NCBI GenBank assembly: GCA_000173115.1
Contig: ABVW01000005.1
Coordinates: 1 to 64,000 of the forward strand
From: Flavobacteria bacterium MS024-3C
Lineage (GTDB): Bacteria; Bacteroidota; Bacteroidia; Flavobacteriales; Flavobacteriaceae
DNA: 64,000 bases
Direction: 5' to 3'
Positions 26,557 to 36,107 of this stretch are shown here, piece by piece (the first letter of the stretch is position 1; each line of letters begins with the position of its first letter). The notes below the pieces were generated by a model. It was not told the origin of the DNA and did not search any database. It saw nothing but the letters and a program-made list of their open reading frames with translations. A program made the position numbers and the translations under genes.

Positions 26557-29085
26557 CTAATTTTTAAGGGCTTGTTTTTCTATGTTTTGTGGCATGGAAA
26601 TCATATTGGTAAACAATCGGTAAGCACCAGGAACGCCAGCAGGCAATTCCCTAAAGAAACTCAGGCCTGTGTATATGAAGTGGCCTTTTCCAAATGGCGC
26701 AACTAATAAACTGCCTTGGGTGGGCGCCTCTGTACCATCTTTTATTTCTAGTATTGGGTTGTATGCTTTGTCCCATTTGTTTGGGAAATACAGTCCCCGT
26801 TCTTGCACCCATCCCTCAAAGTCTTTGGTGTCTATTTTATTGGGAAAGGATAATATGGGGTGTTTGGGATCTATAAAGCGAACCGGCGCGTTTTCTCTGG
26901 TTACCCTATCTCTAGACAGGTAAAGCGGGTAGGGGGCTAGTTTAAATAGGTTGTCTGAATTCCTGGCCGCAGTATTGTATTGGCTAATTAAAACGCCTCC
27001 ATTTTTTACATATTCTCCAAGAATGTTTTTATTTAATGCCAAACCATCTATGACATTCAAAGCCCTTATTCCTAGTATAATAGATTGGTATTTGGTTAGG
27101 TCTAAACTTCCTAAATCATTTGGATTTAATAGGTGAACCACATATCCTATGGCTTCGAGACTTTCTGGGATTTTATCTCCTGCACCCATAATATACCCTA
27201 TGTGACTGCCTCTTTTTTGTATGTTGAGTCTGACAAATTTCGTGCTTGAAGTTTCAAGCACCACTTGAGAGGGAATGTGGTCATAGCTAATAGTGACCAT
27301 ATTTTTATCAAAGAGATCTTCCTTTGTTGCCACTTTAAATAAACCTTGGGCTTGACTGTCTTTAGTTGGGGGAGTTACCCTAAAAGTAAATAGTGCGCTT
27401 GCACCTTTTTCTTTGATATTAAACGAGTGAAATGAAGGGCTTACGCTCCAATCGCTGGGGAGCGATAAAGAGACCTGACCGCTTTGGTTGGCCGCTTTGG
27501 CGCTGAGTGTCATTTGAACTTCTTTGGATTCGGTGTCCGGAAATAAAACCACTTCTTGATTGGGTTTTAGGGAGAGTTTTGGGGCTATCTTAAACAGTTC
27601 CCAGAGTTCTCCTTTGTCTGGTTCCGCATGCCTGTATACCAAAGGAAGTTCGTAGTCAATGATGCTACCCTCAAAATCTAAGCCTAATTTTATAGTAACT
27701 GAGGCTGGAGACTCGGCTTTTCCAATAAGCGTTGGATCTGTCACTTTGTACATCCCTAAAGTGGCGGGTTCATTGAGCCAATAGGGGTTACTATATGGAC
27801 TGTCTTCTGGTAATTTTATTAAAATGGATTGACTGTATTTTTGATTTTGATCCAAATCTTTTGGGGAGAATACTTCTAGTTTAATAGCGCCTTTTAGGCT
27901 TATATTTTGGACACTTATGCCTTTTGCGTTTCTGGCCACCAATGCAACAACAGCTTCCATTTTCTCTCCAGGATTGCTATAGGCTTGAGGGCTTAAAAAA
28001 GCCATATGTAGTCCAGAAACATCTGCGATGATTGTTTTTATTTGTTCCGTTTTCTGCTCCTTCCAAAAAGGATCGTTAATCTTTTGTATCAGCTGGTAGG
28101 CAGCCAATAGGTCTTTTAAGTGTGTTGCGGGATCGTTGAAATTGAAATTTTCTTGGATGGGTTTTAATAATTTTTGAATTTCAAGGCCTTCGGGGATTCT
28201 ATTCCAAGTAGTGTCTATTCCGTCAAAAAGAGATACATTGTTTGGGAAATCTCCTTTTAAAAATTCTAGGTATTCATTTTCTGCCCCCCTTTGATTTAAC
28301 CTTCCAAAGCCTTGGCATAAATGCTGGCTGCTGGCCAAGGAAGCTATCTCATTGTTGGAGATGCCTAAACTTGGGTAGTAAACGCCTACATCTAAAGTAA
28401 TTAAACCCTTTTTTGAAGCGGCGCTAAACTTTTCTTCAGATCCGTAAAACCACCAAGAAGTATTGAAAAACACCCTTTTTGGTTGCCATGGGCTTAGGGT
28501 GTTTAATTGCGTAGGGTATGCTTTTGTAGCAGCCAAATCAAATGCTTCCATACTCAATAAAGCACTTGAGGTGTGGTGGCCGTGTGTGCTGCCCGGTGTT
28601 CTGTGGTCAAATCTATTGATGATAACATCTGGCCTGAGTTGTCTGATGGTTTTTACAACATCTGAAAGTACAGCTTCTTTGTTCCATATTTCTAAGGTCT
28701 CGTCTGGGTGTTTGGAAAAACCAAAGTCATTGGCCCGAGTAAAATACTGATTGCCACCGTCTATTTTCCTTGCGGCCAGTAATTCTTGTGTTCTAAGTAC
28801 GCCCAAAAGTGCCCTAATTTCTGTTCCTATTAAATTTTGCCCCCCGTCTCCTCTAGTTAAGGAAAGATAAGAAGTGGTGGCATGACTGTAGTTGGATAAA
28901 TAAGAGATGAGCCTGGTGTTTTCGTCATCGGGATGGGCTGCTATATAAAGTACGTTTCCTAAAAAATTAAGCTGCTGAATAGATTGGTGTATTGTGGCGC
29001 TACTTTTAGGGGTGAAATCTTGTGCTTGTAGGGTAATTAAACCTAAAAACATGGCGCAAAAAGCCTTGGATTTGCTCATTTTCAT
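26557..29085 (-). CDS. Large secreted PIG-L (LmbE-like) deacetylase
   Basis: An 842-residue protein with a likely signal peptide (MKMSKSKAFCAMFLGLITLQAQ). The PIG-L domain carries the zinc motif AAHPDDENTRLISYL (His51, Asp-Asp-Glu) and a second His block GSTHGHHTSSALLS. Most of the protein after residue about 300 is a beta-rich region (AEPDKGELWELFKIAPKLSL) and a class I glutamine amidotransferase-like end (IGYVVHLLNPNDLG, IILGIRALNV, VLISQYNT). Related domains deacetylate N-acetylglucosamine conjugates, so an extracytoplasmic amino-sugar deacetylase is likely. It is flanked at 2-3 bases by an MscS-like gene upstream and a symporter downstream. Confidence 0.9.
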   Translation of the reverse strand: MKMSKSKAFCAMFLGLITLQAQDFTPKSSATIHQSIQQLNFLGNVLYIAAHPDDENTRLISYLSNYSHATTSYLSLTRGDGGQNLIGTEIRALLGVLRTQELLAARKIDGGNQYFTRANDFGFSKHPDETLEIWNKEAVLSDVVKTIRQLRPDVIINRFDHRTPGSTHGHHTSSALLSMEAFDLAATKAYPTQLNTLSPWQPKRVFFNTSWWFYGSEEKFSAASKKGLITLDVGVYYPSLGISNNEIASLASSQHLCQGFGRLNQRGAENEYLEFLKGDFPNNVSLFDGIDTTWNRIPEGLEIQKLLKPIQENFNFNDPATHLKDLLAAYQLIQKINDPFWKEQKTEQIKTIIADVSGLHMAFLSPQAYSNPGEKMEAVVALVARNAKGISVQNISLKGAIKLEVFSPKDLDQNQKYSQSILIKLPEDSPYSNPYWLNEPATLGMYKVTDPTLIGKAESPASVTIKLGLDFEGSIIDYELPLVYRHAEPDKGELWELFKIAPKLSLKPNQEVVLFPDTESKEVQMTLSAKAANQSGQVSLSLPSDWSVSPSFHSFNIKEKGASALFTFRVTPPTKDSQAQGLFKVATKEDLFDKNMVTISYDHIPSQVVLETSSTKFVRLNIQKRGSHIGYIMGAGDKIPESLEAIGYVVHLLNPNDLGSLDLTKYQSIILGIRALNVIDGLALNKNILGEYVKNGGVLISQYNTAARNSDNLFKLAPYPLYLSRDRVTRENAPVRFIDPKHPILSFPNKIDTKDFEGWVQERGLYFPNKWDKAYNPILEIKDGTEAPTQGSLLVAPFGKGHFIYTGLSFFRELPAGVPGAYRLFTNMISMPQNIEKQALKN

Positions 29086-29088
29086 CTT

Positions 29089-29604
29089 TTAAAGTTCTTG
29101 CTTTTTTAATAAAAGGACGCCTTTTTGCAAGAATAAATTATTTGGATAGGTGACCAAGGTACCTTCATCTGTTTTTAATTCTACGTAAAATGCCCTTACA
29201 TCTGTGATAATGGCTTCAAGAGGAAAATCGTCGTCCTGAATTTTAATTCTATCCCCAATTTTAAAAGGAAAGGAGAAAAACAATATAATTCCTGCGCTAA
29301 TATTGCTTAGTATAGACCAGGTAGCGAATAGTGCAACCCCTAATATGGCAAAGAAAGAAGATAGTACTAAGCCCAAATCTTCTAATTTCACCCCCCATAT
29401 AATCAACAGAGACACCAGGCCAATACTGCTAATCCCTATGCTGCTGTACTTGACAATTAGCTTGGTTCTTGAAGTGTTTAAATCACTTATTTTCCCTACT
29501 TTTTTGATCGCTTTTGTACTGATAAATTTAAAAATCAACAAACCAATGAGCAGGGCGATTGTACTGTAAATTTCTTGTAAATGGGACTGAATAAATGGAT
29601 TCAT
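29089..29604 (-). CDS. Small mechanosensitive channel (MscS-like)
   Basis: A 171-residue protein with three hydrophobic segments (about residues 12-29, 50-70 and 76-110) followed by the MscS beta domain: ILSNISAGIILFFSFPFKIGDRIKI, EAIITDVRAFYVELKTDEGTLVTYPNNLFLQKGV. The C-terminal alpha/beta cage domain of E. coli MscS is absent, which is common in compact family members. It should open under membrane tension and release solutes. The stop lies 3 bases before the PIG-L gene, implying co-transcription. Confidence 0.88.
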   Translation of the reverse strand: MNPFIQSHLQEIYSTIALLIGLLIFKFISTKAIKKVGKISDLNTSRTKLIVKYSSIGISSIGLVSLLIIWGVKLEDLGLVLSSFFAILGVALFATWSILSNISAGIILFFSFPFKIGDRIKIQDDDFPLEAIITDVRAFYVELKTDEGTLVTYPNNLFLQKGVLLLKKQEL

Positions 29605-29700
29605 TTGTTGGTGTTTTTAGTGTTTTGGCCTAAGGATACTATTATTTTATTTGCAAATTGGTCTTTAATTCTGACGCAGTAGGTCTAAATACACAGGCCT

Positions 29701-30300
29701 TTAGTGATATTCTGGGTTGCCTAAAAGTGCTTTAAGCGTGGCGTACACTTTTTGAGTTGGCAACCCCACTACATTGTTATAACTGCCGTTAATTTTTGTT
29801 ATTCCTACAAGTCCCAGCCATTCTTGAATACCATAAGCACCCGCTTTATCATAGGGTTTGTAATGGCCTACATAATATTCAATTTCATTTTGCGACAAAG
29901 GGGCAAAAGTAACTTCAGTTGCTTCACTACATTGGATTTTTTTGCCTTTATAAGTAAAATAGACCGCCGTATATACCCAGTGAGTGTCTGCCGAAAGACG
30001 GCTTAACATGGCTGTGGCTTCTTTATGGTCTTTTGGTTTTCCAAGGGCCGCTTCTTTATGCCAAACAATGGTGTCTGAAGTAATGAGCACAGAATTTCCC
30101 AAACTTTCTTCGGAAAAGGCGCTGGCCTTTAATTCAGCCAAATAAGCAGGTATTTGCTGGGCTACCAATTCAGTAGGGAAAACCTCATCTACTTCCCTTA
30201 CTTGAATGTCTACGGTAAACCCCATGTCTTCAAAGAATTTTTTTCTTCTGGGAGATCCTGAAGCTAAAATAATTTTATGATCTGGGTATTGAAGGGACAT
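29701..30300 (-). CDS. maf: Maf-like nucleoside triphosphate pyrophosphatase
   Basis: A 199-residue member of the Maf family: HKIILASGSPRRKKFFEDMGF at the N-terminus (conserved SGSPRR), SDTIVWHKEAALGKPKDHKEA in the middle, and KAGAYGIQEWLG with NNVVGLPTQKV at the end. These form the pocket that hydrolyses dTTP/UTP or modified pyrimidine nucleotides to monophosphates, a house-cleaning role. The gene is 31 bases after the KdsC-like gene and 96 bases before the MscS-like gene, all leftward. Confidence 0.94.
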   Translation of the reverse strand: MSLQYPDHKIILASGSPRRKKFFEDMGFTVDIQVREVDEVFPTELVAQQIPAYLAELKASAFSEESLGNSVLITSDTIVWHKEAALGKPKDHKEATAMLSRLSADTHWVYTAVYFTYKGKKIQCSEATEVTFAPLSQNEIEYYVGHYKPYDKAGAYGIQEWLGLVGITKINGSYNNVVGLPTQKVYATLKALLGNPEYH

Positions 30301-30331
30301 TGTTTTAAAGATTTTAGTTAAAAATATCGGT

Positions 30332-30853
30332 TTAGTCTGTTTGAGCGTCTGTATTACTCGCCCATTTCCCTTGAACTTTAAGTACTTGCTCTATGACATC
30401 TCTAACACAACCTTCTCCGCCATTGAGGTGAGAAATATATTCAGATACCGCTTTAACCTCTGGGACCGCATTTTGCGGGCAAGTAGGAAGTCCTATGAAT
30501 TGCATGGGTGGAATATCCGGAATGTCGTCACCCATATAAAGGACCTCTTTAGGGTCTATTTTATAGCCGTCTAAATATTCATGTAAAGGCTCCATTTTAT
30601 GGTGGGCTCCCATGTATATGTCTTTAACTCCCAGCGCTTTAAAGCGGTCTCTGACCCCTTCATTGGTTCCTCCGGAGATGAGGCAAACCCTAAAACCTTT
30701 ATCTAAAGCCGTTTTTACTGCATAACCATCTTTTACGCTTACTTTCCTAAGTAGTTCTCCACTGGTCGTGATGAGTACTTGTCCGTCTGTAAATACCCCA
30801 TCAATATCAAAGACGAAGGTGGTGATATTTGGCAATAATTTTTTATAACTCAT
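30332..30853 (-). CDS. KdsC-like HAD phosphatase
   Basis: A 173-residue HAD protein with FVFDIDGVFTDGQV at about residues 13-26 (nucleophile Asp in DxD), LISGGTNEGVRDR (motif II region) and VLYMGDDIPDIPPM (motif IV). It has no cap domain, as in the tetrameric KdsC subfamily that dephosphorylates KDO 8-phosphate for lipopolysaccharide synthesis. Related enzymes act on other sugar acid phosphates, so the substrate is probable rather than certain. Its start overlaps the end of the DUF2520 gene by 11 bases. Confidence 0.9.
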   Translation of the reverse strand: MSYKKLLPNITTFVFDIDGVFTDGQVLITTSGELLRKVSVKDGYAVKTALDKGFRVCLISGGTNEGVRDRFKALGVKDIYMGAHHKMEPLHEYLDGYKIDPKEVLYMGDDIPDIPPMQFIGLPTCPQNAVPEVKAVSEYISHLNGGEGCVRDVIEQVLKVQGKWASNTDAQTD

Positions 30854-31604
30854 GCTTGTATTTTTCTTGAATAGCGTCGCTAATATATTGGTAAATCTTT
30901 TTTTGACTAACAGATTCTAATGAGGCTATATGGCTTTTAATGGTGTTGGTGTCTCCTCTTCTCGCAGGTCCCGTTTGGGCCATATCTGGCCCTAAATCTA
31001 TGGCATTATGAACGGTTTGTTCCATTAAAGGTCCTAATAATTTAAAGTCTATCTCATTAGACTTACAGTATGATGCCGCCTCAGAAAAAAGAAAATTAGA
31101 AAAATTATTCACCCAAACCGCTGCCAAATGAATTGATTTTCTTTTGTTAGAATCGGAAAAATCTACCCGAGAACTCACCCCTTTAGCTAGCGCACTAAGT
31201 GTTTCAATACCTTCTTTTTGGGAGGCTTCCAGAAGCAGTGGCACCTTTGAAAAATCAATAAATTCATTAGAGCCAAATGTTTGCAAGGGATAAAATACCC
31301 CAGTAGCAGTATGTTTTTTAAGTACGGAAATAGGTATGCTCCCTGAACAATGACAAACCAGTGCATTTGGAGCATTAATCTGATTAGAAACGGATTCTAT
31401 TGCCCTGTCAGAAATAGCTAAAAAAACCAAATCTTCCAAGATTATTTTATTGAAATCTGAACGAGTCTCTACATGATTAAATTGCGCTAATTCTCCTTCA
31501 TTTCTACCAAGAATTAAGCTGGGAGAATAGTCCTTTAAACTGCCGAACAAATGAAACAATTGGCGCGCGAGCCTTCCGGTTCCAATAATTGCTATAGAAA
31601 TCAT
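30843..31604 (-). CDS. Rossmann-like / DUF2520 domain protein
   Basis: A 253-residue protein starting MISIAIIGTGRLARQLFHLFGS, an NAD(P)-binding Rossmann motif (GTGRLA) similar to ProC-like reductases, followed by a helical DUF2520 domain (KRKSIHLAAVWVNNFSNFLFSEA, LMEQTVHNAIDLGPDMAQTGPARRGD). Family members are annotated as F420/NADP oxidoreductase-like, without a known substrate. I chose ATG 31604; an upstream in-frame start at 31673 would add a stretch without family likeness. It begins the leftward DUF2520-KdsC-Maf run. Confidence 0.88.
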   Translation of the reverse strand: MISIAIIGTGRLARQLFHLFGSLKDYSPSLILGRNEGELAQFNHVETRSDFNKIILEDLVFLAISDRAIESVSNQINAPNALVCHCSGSIPISVLKKHTATGVFYPLQTFGSNEFIDFSKVPLLLEASQKEGIETLSALAKGVSSRVDFSDSNKRKSIHLAAVWVNNFSNFLFSEAASYCKSNEIDFKLLGPLMEQTVHNAIDLGPDMAQTGPARRGDTNTIKSHIASLESVSQKKIYQYISDAIQEKYKHEL

Positions 31605-31736
31605 ACTCAAAAATAGGATAAATAAGCGGGTTAATAAGGACTTTAAATAGTTTTTATATACTGTTTTTACCATTTAATCACGAGGTAAAAAGAGAAAAAG
31701 GCCGTACTTTTATACCCAAAAATTGCACCTTATATC

Positions 31737-34700
31737 ATGATTGAAACCTTAAAGAAAATACTTTTCTCTACCAGACTTATGTCTGTATTGTTTATTGCGT
31801 TTGCCACTGCAATGGCTTTTGGTACTTTTATAGAGAGTTGGTACTCAACAGAAACCGCCAGAATATGGATATATAATGCTACTTGGTTCGAAACCATGAT
31901 GGTGTTTTTTGTCATAAACTTTGCAGGAAATATTAAGCGTTATGGATTGTTAAAATGGAAAAAGTGGCCCGTATTACTGCTCCACATTTCTTGGGTGCTC
32001 ATTATTATTGGTGCATTTGTTACGCGTTATATTAGTTATGAAGGGATGATGCCCATTAGAGAGGGTGAAACAGAAAAAATCTTTTATTCAGACAAAACCT
32101 ATGTGACCCTTATGGTAGATGGAGAGAAAGATGGTCAGCCAGCAAGGCGAACTTTTGAAGACCATGCTATTTTCACTCCTGAGGCCAAGAAAACATCTTT
32201 GCCTTGGAATTCTAACTTTGCAGAGCAAGATTTTAATATAGCATTTGTCTCCTTTCAGCAGGGGGCTAAAGAAGGTGTTATTGAAGACCCTAATGGAACG
32301 GATTTTTTAAAAATTGTAGAAGCAGGAGATGGGAATAGACACGATCACTTCTTGGAGTCAGGAAGTGTGACCAGTATTCACAACATTCTTTTTGCTTTAA
32401 ATGAAGAGACCCCTGGGGCAATTAATATTAATACAACAGTGAATCCTTATACCATAAACACTCCTTTTGAGGGAGATTTTATGCGAATGGCAGACCAATT
32501 TCAGGGAGCCGTAATTAAAGACAGTGTTCAGGAATTACAACTCAGGTCACTTTACAATGTGGGCGGCATGCAGTTTGTTATTCCTGAATTACCTATCAAA
32601 GGAACCAATGGAATAGTGGCTGTTCCAGAAGATGAAAAGACTCCTGAGACTAAAGATGCCTTAACGGTTCAAATCAGCAGTGGAGGAGAAACCAAACAAA
32701 TGACCATCTTAGGGACAAAAGGGTTGGCCAGTTTTTCACAAAAACAGACCATAGGAGGATTAGACTTTACTTTAGGCTACGGTTCAAAAGTGTACGAATT
32801 GCCATTTTCTGTTAAATTAAATGACTTCATAGCCCAAAAATACCCCGGAACAGAAAAAGGCTATGCGTCTTTTATGAGTAAAGTTACGGTAGAAGATGAG
32901 CGGCCTTTTGACTATGATATTTTCATGAACCATGTATTAGACCACGGAGGTTATCGATTTTTCCAATCGAGCTTTCACCCAGATGAAAAAGGCACTGTAC
33001 TGTCTGTAAGTCATGATTTTTGGGGTACATGGATTACCTATATTGGTTATTTTTTACTCTATATTGGACTCATGGGGATCTTATTTTTTGGAAATACCCG
33101 ATTCAAAGACCTCTCAAGATCTATTGAGAAGGTAAAGGCCAAGAAAGCAATATTGTCTTTGGTGTTTTTATTTGGGAGTATTACTGCCTCTTTGGCCCAA
33201 CAGGCCGATGCCGCTTCAGAAGACTCCCATGCACACAGCAACACACCGCTAACTGACCTACAAATTGCCCTAGAAAAAACAACGGTTTCTCCAGCGCATG
33301 CAGTAAAGTTTGGCGCCTTGGTTATCCAAGACGACGGAGGAAGAATGAAGCCTATAAATACGTTTGCTTCAGAGCTTTTAAGAAAATTGAGTTTTAAGAC
33401 CAAATACGAAGGTCTGAACCCAGACCAAGTATTGCTCTCTATGATGCTCAATCCAGCCCTTTGGTACAATACACCTTTTATAGCATTAGATAAGAAAGGC
33501 CAAAATGACAGCCTTAGAAATATTTTAGGATTGCCCTCAGGACAAAGAATGGTTAGGGCTACAGATTTCTTTGACGCCTCTGGAGCTTATAAATTAGCGC
33601 CATTCCTTCAGGATGCCTATGCGACAACAAACCCAAATAAATTTCAAAAAGATTTTCAAGACATAGACCTTAGATTGGGTTTATTGAACAGGGCTTTGGG
33701 AGGAGAAATTATAAAAATATTCCCGCTTTTAAATGATGAAAATGACAAATGGATCTCTGCAGTAGCGTTTCGTTCAGGGAAGCATGTGATTGGCGATAGC
33801 TTGTATGCAAATTTTGTTAAAAACGCAGTGCCATTTTATCTCATGAGTTTAGAAAAAGCCATTGTCACAGGAGATTACAGTTCTGCAGACAAATTGTTAG
33901 ACGCTTTTACTCAGAATCAAAACAACCATGGTAGTGAGGTTATGCCCGCTCCTGAAAAAATTCAGGCAGAAATTTTCTACAACCAATTGGATATTTTCAA
34001 TAAGCTTTATAGATATTATGCCCTGATAGGCGTGGTGATGTTTTTCTTCTTAGTATTTCAAATATTTAAAGACAGGCGTTTCTTGCGCTACGGAATATTT
34101 GGTTTTAAAGGAATTGTCTGGCTTTTGTTTGCTGCCCATACAGCTGGTTTAGTGATCAGATGGTACATTTCAGGCCACGCACCCTGGAGTGATGCTTATG
34201 AAAGTATTCTTTATGTGTCTTGGGCTACACTTGCCATGGGTATTGCACTAGGAAGAAAGAGTGATTTAACCTTAGCCGCAACTACATTTGTTACTGCTAT
34301 GTTATTGTGGATAGCCCACCAAAGTTGGGTAGATCCGGCAGTAGCTAACTTAGTTCCTGTACTAGACAGTTATTGGCTTATGATTCATGTGGCGGTTATA
34401 GTAGGGAGTTATGGTCCCTTGACGGTAGGTATGATACTTGGTATAGTTTCACTGATCCTCATGATCATGTCCAATGAAAAGAATAAAAAGCGCATGGACC
34501 TGAACCTTAAGGAACTGACTATTATTAATGAATTGGCTTTAACAGTTGGCCTGATCATGCTGACTATAGGAAATTTCCTTGGCGGGCAATGGGCCAATGA
34601 AAGTTGGGGAAGGTACTGGGGTTGGGATCCAAAAGAGACCTGGGCCCTCATATCTATTTTAATCTACGCCTTTGTTATTCACACGAGACTGGTGCCAGGA

Positions 34701-34916
34701 CTGAGAAATAGGTGGACCTTTAATTTCTTGAGTGTGGTAGCCTATGCCAGTATAATGATGACCTATTTTGGGGTGAACTTTTACCTCGTAGGACTGCATT
34801 CTTATGCCAGTGGAGCCCAAGTAATTACACCAAGTTTTATTTGGTACTGCGTTATTGGTGTTATACTACTCGGTGGCTTTAGTTATTGGAAGCACCATAA
34901 AGTATTCAAAAAATAA
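31737..34916 (+). CDS. ccsBA: Fused cytochrome c biogenesis protein (ResB-CcsA, system II)
   Basis: A 1059-residue membrane protein. The N-terminal half is ResB/CcsB-like: membrane segments at about 15-35, 47-65 and 72-100, a large periplasmic region, and another segment near 430-455. The C-terminal third is CcsA-like with about eight membrane segments and the heme-handling WWD-type motif ESWGRYWGWDPKETWAL at about residues 955-971, plus conserved His residues (HAPWSDAYES, IHVAVIVGSY). It should export heme and attach it to apocytochrome c outside the cytoplasmic membrane. The fused form is common in Bacteroidota and epsilonproteobacteria. Confidence 0.94.
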   Translation: MIETLKKILFSTRLMSVLFIAFATAMAFGTFIESWYSTETARIWIYNATWFETMMVFFVINFAGNIKRYGLLKWKKWPVLLLHISWVLIIIGAFVTRYISYEGMMPIREGETEKIFYSDKTYVTLMVDGEKDGQPARRTFEDHAIFTPEAKKTSLPWNSNFAEQDFNIAFVSFQQGAKEGVIEDPNGTDFLKIVEAGDGNRHDHFLESGSVTSIHNILFALNEETPGAININTTVNPYTINTPFEGDFMRMADQFQGAVIKDSVQELQLRSLYNVGGMQFVIPELPIKGTNGIVAVPEDEKTPETKDALTVQISSGGETKQMTILGTKGLASFSQKQTIGGLDFTLGYGSKVYELPFSVKLNDFIAQKYPGTEKGYASFMSKVTVEDERPFDYDIFMNHVLDHGGYRFFQSSFHPDEKGTVLSVSHDFWGTWITYIGYFLLYIGLMGILFFGNTRFKDLSRSIEKVKAKKAILSLVFLFGSITASLAQQADAASEDSHAHSNTPLTDLQIALEKTTVSPAHAVKFGALVIQDDGGRMKPINTFASELLRKLSFKTKYEGLNPDQVLLSMMLNPALWYNTPFIALDKKGQNDSLRNILGLPSGQRMVRATDFFDASGAYKLAPFLQDAYATTNPNKFQKDFQDIDLRLGLLNRALGGEIIKIFPLLNDENDKWISAVAFRSGKHVIGDSLYANFVKNAVPFYLMSLEKAIVTGDYSSADKLLDAFTQNQNNHGSEVMPAPEKIQAEIFYNQLDIFNKLYRYYALIGVVMFFFLVFQIFKDRRFLRYGIFGFKGIVWLLFAAHTAGLVIRWYISGHAPWSDAYESILYVSWATLAMGIALGRKSDLTLAATTFVTAMLLWIAHQSWVDPAVANLVPVLDSYWLMIHVAVIVGSYGPLTVGMILGIVSLILMIMSNEKNKKRMDLNLKELTIINELALTVGLIMLTIGNFLGGQWANESWGRYWGWDPKETWALISILIYAFVIHTRLVPGLRNRWTFNFLSVVAYASIMMTYFGVNFYLVGLHSYASGAQVITPSFIWYCVIGVILLGGFSYWKHHKVFKK

Positions 34917-34945
34917 GTACTTTTAAAAAGACCAAAATATTACTT

Positions 34946-36097
34946 ATGGAACTTAAGAAATCTGGAATAAATACCCTCTGTACCCATTATGGTGAATTGG
35001 AAGACCCCATTTATAAGGGCGCTGTTTCCCCTTTATACATGAGCACTTCTTATGCTTTTGAAGACGTAGCTGTAAAACGTTACCCCAGGTATTTTAACAC
35101 CCCCAACCAAGTAGCCTTGGCTAAAAAAATTGCAGCTCTAGAACACTGTGAGGCTTCACTTATATTTGGAAGTGGGATGGCAGCGGTGAGTACTGCTATG
35201 TTGGCTTTTTTAAGTGCTGGAGACCATGTGGTGTTGCAGAAAACACTTTACGGCGGCACCTATAATTTTGTTGTAGAAGAGTTAGCGCGCTTTGGTATTA
35301 GCTATACTTTCACTAAAGGATTGGCTCCAAATGACTTTGAAGCGGCTTTACAAGACAATACTAAAGTCATATATATAGAAACACCTTCCAATCCATTGCT
35401 CACTATTACAGATTTAAAAGCGGTTGGAGTCATTGCTAAAAAGGCAGGTATTGTAAGTATGATAGACAATACTTTTGCCAGTCCAGTAAACCAAAACCCT
35501 GCAGATTTTGGGATAGATGTGATTATTCACTCTGCTACGAAATATATGGGCGGGCACTCTGACATATGCGCAGGAGCTGTAGCGGCTTCTCAGGCGCACA
35601 TTGACCAGGTGTTTAGGTTGGCTAAAAACTTTGGTGGCTCCTTAAGTGATTATACGGTCTGGTTGCTCGAAAGAAGTATTAAGACTATGGGAATACGCGT
35701 GAAAGCCCAAAATGAAAACGCGATGGAGATGGCTACTTATCTAGAAGCACATCCAGAGGTATCTAAGGTGTACTACCCTGGTTTGAAAAGCCATCCGGAC
35801 CACGAATTAGCCGCTGCACAAATGAGTGGTTTTGGCGGAATGCTGTCTTTTGAATTAAGAGAAGGCCTGAATGCGAGCGCTTTTCAAAAAGCCTTACAAT
35901 TAATCAAGCCATCCATGAGTTTAGCAGGTATAGAAAGCACCTTGCTTTCTCCAACCCTTACTTCTCACGCACTGCTGAGCCCTGAGGAAAGAAAACACCA
36001 AGGCATTGCAGATGGACTGATTCGTTTCTCTGTAGGAATTGAGGAAGTTGACGCTTTGCAATTAGACATTGATCAGGCCATTAAAAGCCTGTTATAA
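34946..36097 (+). CDS. Trans-sulfuration PLP enzyme (cystathionine gamma-synthase/lyase family)
   Basis: A 383-residue Cys/Met metabolism PLP-dependent enzyme. Key blocks are TLCTHYGELEDPIYKGAVSPLYMSTSYAF, FGSGMAAVSTA, LYGGTYNFV, IYIETPSNPLL, MIDNTFASP and SATKYMGGHSD with the PLP Lys. The last motif and SLAGIESTLLSP are shared by cystathionine gamma-synthase, gamma-lyase and O-acetylhomoserine sulfhydrylase, which I cannot separate by eye. Ten bases separate its stop from the bshB1 ATG. As bacillithiol contains cysteine, a supply role for cysteine is attractive but inferred. Confidence 0.9.
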   Translation: MELKKSGINTLCTHYGELEDPIYKGAVSPLYMSTSYAFEDVAVKRYPRYFNTPNQVALAKKIAALEHCEASLIFGSGMAAVSTAMLAFLSAGDHVVLQKTLYGGTYNFVVEELARFGISYTFTKGLAPNDFEAALQDNTKVIYIETPSNPLLTITDLKAVGVIAKKAGIVSMIDNTFASPVNQNPADFGIDVIIHSATKYMGGHSDICAGAVAASQAHIDQVFRLAKNFGGSLSDYTVWLLERSIKTMGIRVKAQNENAMEMATYLEAHPEVSKVYYPGLKSHPDHELAAAQMSGFGGMLSFELREGLNASAFQKALQLIKPSMSLAGIESTLLSPTLTSHALLSPEERKHQGIADGLIRFSVGIEEVDALQLDIDQAIKSLL

Positions 36098-36107
36098 AAA
36101 CAAAAAA

